From assembly GCF_035762905.1 (NCBI RefSeq), contig NZ_DASUCC010000069.1, positions 1 through 7,764 on the forward strand: a stretch of DNA of 7,764 bases, read 5' to 3'. Below are positions 6,041-7,764 of this stretch, piece by piece (position 1 is the stretch's first letter; every line of letters begins with the position of its first letter). The DNA comes from DASYTH01 sp035762905 (lineage in GTDB: Bacteria > Actinomycetota > Actinomycetes > Mycobacteriales > Pseudonocardiaceae). The translations under genes were made by a program, and so were the position numbers. The notes beneath the pieces were generated by a model. It saw nothing but the letters and a program-made list of their open reading frames with translations, searched no databases and was not told where the DNA came from.

Positions 6041-6712
6041 CTACAGGCCGGCGGCGGTGGTGTCGTCGACGGTGTAGCGCAGGTTGTTGTGCACGCCGAC
6101 CACGCCGGGCACGGCGCTGGTGAGGTGCTCGGCGACCTGCACCGCGCTGCGGTGTTCCAGCGTTCCCTCCAGCGTGGCCACGCCGTCGGCCACCGCCACG
6201 GTGACCGTGCCGGGGATGACCCACATGCCCTTGCGCAGCACCAGTTCTTCGATGTCGTCCTGGATGGCCGGGTCTTCGCGCAGGAACATGCCCAGCACGT
6301 CGTGCCGGGCCACCACGCCGATCACCACCCCGTCCGGGTCGATGACGACCAGCCGGCGCACCCGTTTGTCGGCCAGGTGCCGCGCGGCGCGGGTGACCGG
6401 CTCCTCGGCGCCGATGGTGATCGCCGGGGTGGTCATGACTTCGGCGGCGGTCACGCCGAGTGCCTTGTGTCGCCGGGTCCGGCGCCGCGGCCTCGACCAC
6501 CACGGGGTGGTGTCGTTGCCGCCGTGGAACTCCTGCTTGGCCATGACATCGGCCTCGGACACCACACCCAGCGGGTGGCCGCTCTCGTCGACCACCGGCA
6601 CGGCGCTGATCTTCTTGCCGGCCAGCAGGGCGACCACATCCTTGAACGCGCTGTCCGGACCCACGGTGATCGCCGGACTGGTCATCACCGAGGCCACTGT
6701 GGGCTCACGCAT
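6041..6712 (-). CDS. CBS-BON protein, downstream member of the pair
   Basis: The 223-residue protein starts at ATG 6712, where AAGGAG lies 7 nt upstream. The GTG at 6715 is one codon earlier and too close to the ribosome binding site. It has two CBS domains. The first is at about 3-60 (VASVMTSPAITVGPDSAFKDVVALL ending VVSEADV). The second is at about 86-145 (AAEVMTTPAITIGAEEPVTRAARHLADKRVRRLVVID ending ARHDVLGMF). They are joined by KQEFHGG and a very basic stretch RPRRRTRRHK. A BON domain follows at about 150-215 (VLRKGMWVIPGTVTVAVADGVATLEG). CBS pairs form a Bateman module that usually senses adenosine nucleotides. BON domains often bind membranes or ligands, but no signal peptide or membrane helix is seen, so the protein is probably cytosolic. 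The gene starts 30 nt after the stop of its paralogue and is likely cotranscribed with it. The mycobacterial hypoxia protein Hrp1 is a related CBS-pair protein without BON. Confidence 0.93.
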   Translation of the reverse strand: MREPTVASVMTSPAITVGPDSAFKDVVALLAGKKISAVPVVDESGHPLGVVSEADVMAKQEFHGGNDTTPWWSRPRRRTRRHKALGVTAAEVMTTPAITIGAEEPVTRAARHLADKRVRRLVVIDPDGVVIGVVARHDVLGMFLREDPAIQDDIEELVLRKGMWVIPGTVTVAVADGVATLEGTLEHRSAVQVAEHLTSAVPGVVGVHNNLRYTVDDTTAAGL

Positions 6713-6742
6713 CACCCATCTCCTTCCCTCGCAACGGTTCGG

Positions 6743-7426
6743 TTACGGGCTGAACCCGGTCCACATGCCGACAGGTTCCAGATCGTCGGTGCGGTAGGTC
6801 AGCTCACTACGCACGCTCACCACGCCGGGCACTCCCCGGATCAGGTGCGTGACCAGCCCGGTCTCACTGCGCTTGGCCAGCTCACCGGCCACGGCCACGA
6901 CACCGGCCTCGACCGAAACCCGCACGGTCCCCGGCGCCAAGCCGAGTTCACCACGCAGCACCGCGTCCTCCACCGCAGCGCGGATCTCCTCGTCCGGACG
7001 AAGGAACATGCCGAGAATGTCACGGCGCGACACCACACCGACCAACTCGCCGCCGTCGGCCACGAACAGCCGGCGCACACCCTCCTCGGCCAGCCGACGC
7101 GCCGCGACCGCCACCGGCTCATCCGGCCCGATCGTGGCCACCGGGGCGGTCATCACCTCGGCCGCGCACAGGCCCTGCGCGCGGTACCACCGCACCCGCC
7201 GCCGCGGCGCGCCGTGCGGCACCGGATCGCTGCCACCGTGGAACTCCTGCTTGGGCAGCACATCCGCCTCGGACACCACCCCGACAATCCCGCCGCCCGG
7301 ACCGATCACCGGCACCGCGCCGATATCGTTCCCGAACAAGACCATGACCACGTCCTTGAACGAGGTCTCCGGAGTCACGCTGATCACCTTGGCGGTCATC
7401 ACCGAGGAAACCTTGGGTTCCAACAT
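6743..7426 (-). CDS. CBS-BON protein, upstream member of the pair
   Basis: The 227-residue protein starts at ATG 7426 with GGGAGG about 6 nt upstream and ends in TAA at 6745-6743. The architecture is the same as its downstream neighbour. The first CBS domain is at about 4-60 (VSSVMTAKVISVTPETSFKDVVMVL ending VVSEADV). The shared KQEFHGG linker and a basic spacer (RRRVRWYR) follow. The second CBS domain is at about 89-145 (AAEVMTAPVATIGPDEPVAVAARRLAEEGVRRLFV ending SRRDILGMF). The BON domain is at about 150-215 (VLRGELGLAPGTVRVSVEAGVVAVAGEL). The C-terminal tail DDLEPVGMWTGFSP is not present in the paralogue. The two proteins align along their length without large gaps, so they arose by tandem duplication but have diverged considerably. 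A DosR-like box lies about 90 nt upstream of the start. Nucleotide sensing is inferred from the family. Confidence 0.93.
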   Translation of the reverse strand: MLEPKVSSVMTAKVISVTPETSFKDVVMVLFGNDIGAVPVIGPGGGIVGVVSEADVLPKQEFHGGSDPVPHGAPRRRVRWYRAQGLCAAEVMTAPVATIGPDEPVAVAARRLAEEGVRRLFVADGGELVGVVSRRDILGMFLRPDEEIRAAVEDAVLRGELGLAPGTVRVSVEAGVVAVAGELAKRSETGLVTHLIRGVPGVVSVRSELTYRTDDLEPVGMWTGFSP

Positions 7427-7516
7427 CTTCGCCTCCCTTCGCCCATCGCGGGCCGTCTACCCCTAACCAACCGGGTTCACCCGGCGGTGTGCAGAGGAAC
7501 AGTTCTCATCCGGGCA

Positions 7517-7530
7517 CGGACCAAAGTCCC
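7517..7530 (-). promoter_or_regulatory. DosR/DevR-like operator of the CBS-BON operon
   Basis: On the minus strand the sequence is gggactttggtccg, matching 12 of 14 positions of the DosR core GGGACTWWAGTCCC, with the GGGAC and GTCC halves intact. It lies about 91 nt upstream of the ATG at 7426, a normal activator distance. No good second box was found at the 22-bp spacing. This is the best match in the window. Confidence 0.72.
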
Positions 7531-7651
7531 GACCGACCAGAACGGACCGTTGTTCGAACACAACGCGGCCAGCTTGAGCGCGGCCCAGTGGCGACGGCCA
7601 TGTTGGTCGCAGAACCGCATCTCGCCTCGCCGTCAACCCAGCGCCACGGCA

Positions 7652-7687
7652 GCGACGAAGGCCCCGCCGTCTGGGGACTTTCGACTC
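7652..7687 (+). promoter_or_regulatory. Paired DosR/DevR-like operators upstream of the 7742 gene
   Basis: The proximal site gggactttcgactc (7674-7687) matches 11 of 14 positions of the DosR core. The distal site, read on the minus strand as ggggccttcgtcgc (7652-7665), matches 10 of 14. The centres are 22 bp apart, the face-of-helix spacing expected for cooperative DosR dimers. The proximal site ends about 55 nt before ATG 7742, placing it close to a -35 region. Confidence 0.62.
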
Positions 7688-7741
7688 CAGATCACACCGA
7701 TCGGGTGAAGCGAGACTTGCGGTAGTCGAAAGGAGAAACCA

Positions 7742-7764
7742 ATGAGCATCAAGGAAAACCCCAC
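7742..7764 (+). CDS. Start of an unidentified gene, 3' end off window
   Basis: ATG 7742 has a strong ribosome binding site, AAAGGAG, with 6 nt spacing. Only seven full codons are visible (MSIKENP), too few to identify the product. The strong ribosome binding site and paired DosR-like boxes just upstream support a real, regulated start. By context a stress or dormancy protein is plausible, but nothing in these codons shows it. Confidence 0.7.

Larger units (their letters stand above)
7427..7741. other. Divergent intergenic region with DosR-like operators
   Basis: These 315 nt separate the CBS-BON operon (minus) from the gene starting at 7742 (plus). Open frames here have no protein-family character. 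The region holds a DosR-like box near each gene (7517-7530 and 7674-7687). It also holds a short palindromic hairpin, CCGGGT-TC-ACCCGG (7471-7484), in the probable CBS leader, and a 10-bp palindrome TGTTCGAACA (7551-7560) between the boxes. No convincing -10 element was assigned. Confidence 0.6.

Noticed and set aside
7551..7560. TGTTCGAACA as a LexA box
   Set aside because: The actinobacterial SOS box has GAAC...GTTC with a spacer; here the half-sites are in the opposite order with no spacer.
6038..7708. Plus-strand open frame of 556 codons, rich in His, Arg and Gly, covering the CBS-BON pair
   Set aside because: It is antisense to two clearly recognisable CBS-BON genes, has biased low-complexity composition and no family character, as expected from a high-GC shadow frame.
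1..7764. CRISPR array, tRNA, rRNA, insertion sequence or attachment site
   Set aside because: No regularly spaced direct repeats, cloverleaf-like sequence, rRNA motifs, transposase or terminal inverted repeats were seen on either strand.

Overview
The window is about 70% GC overall. Its codon use, GTG/TTG starts and gene content (an Acg-type flavin oxidoreductase, CBS-BON proteins, pyruvate phosphate dikinase, DosR-type operators) fit a high-GC actinomycete, most likely in the Pseudonocardiales or a related group. The genus is an inference; no rRNA or other marker is present.

Left part (1-1542, minus strand): the 5' two thirds or more of an acyltransferase-3 membrane protein that runs off the left edge, preceded by an SRPBCC-fold protein on the same strand. 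A perfect 14-bp inverted repeat lies inside the acyltransferase coding sequence. At 1756-2589 (plus strand) is an orphan gene for an unrecognised protein with two N-terminal membrane helices and a cytosolic domain. Parts of it are only about 50% GC, well below its neighbours, which suggests horizontal acquisition.

Middle (2640-4721): a gene graveyard. A 3' fragment of glucarate dehydratase (gudD, minus) abuts a frameshifted tctB (plus). This is followed, with translational-coupling spacing, by the first third of tctA. tctA is fused to the last quarter of pyruvate phosphate dikinase (ppdK), which itself carries a one-base deletion. At least two large deletions and two single-base indels are visible. 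The remnants suggest a lost sugar-acid catabolism and tripartite tricarboxylate transporter locus joined to a lost dormancy-type ppdK.

Right part (4722-7764): a dormancy or hypoxia-type module. It holds an intact Acg-family nitroreductase-like gene (plus), a short 3' remnant of a second Acg-type gene, a strong hairpin terminator, two tandem CBS-BON genes (minus, probably one operon), and the first seven codons of another gene (plus). Sequences resembling the DosR/DevR operator (GGGACTTTNGTCCC type) precede the nitroreductase, the CBS-BON operon and the final gene. For two of these a weaker second site lies about 22 bp from the main one. In mycobacteria, Acg nitroreductases and CBS proteins such as Hrp1 belong to the DosR regulon, so this block is probably a DosR-like regulon island. 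I did not find a clearly novel multi-gene system. The orphan two-helix membrane protein, the operator set and the deletion scar are the parts most worth a second look.
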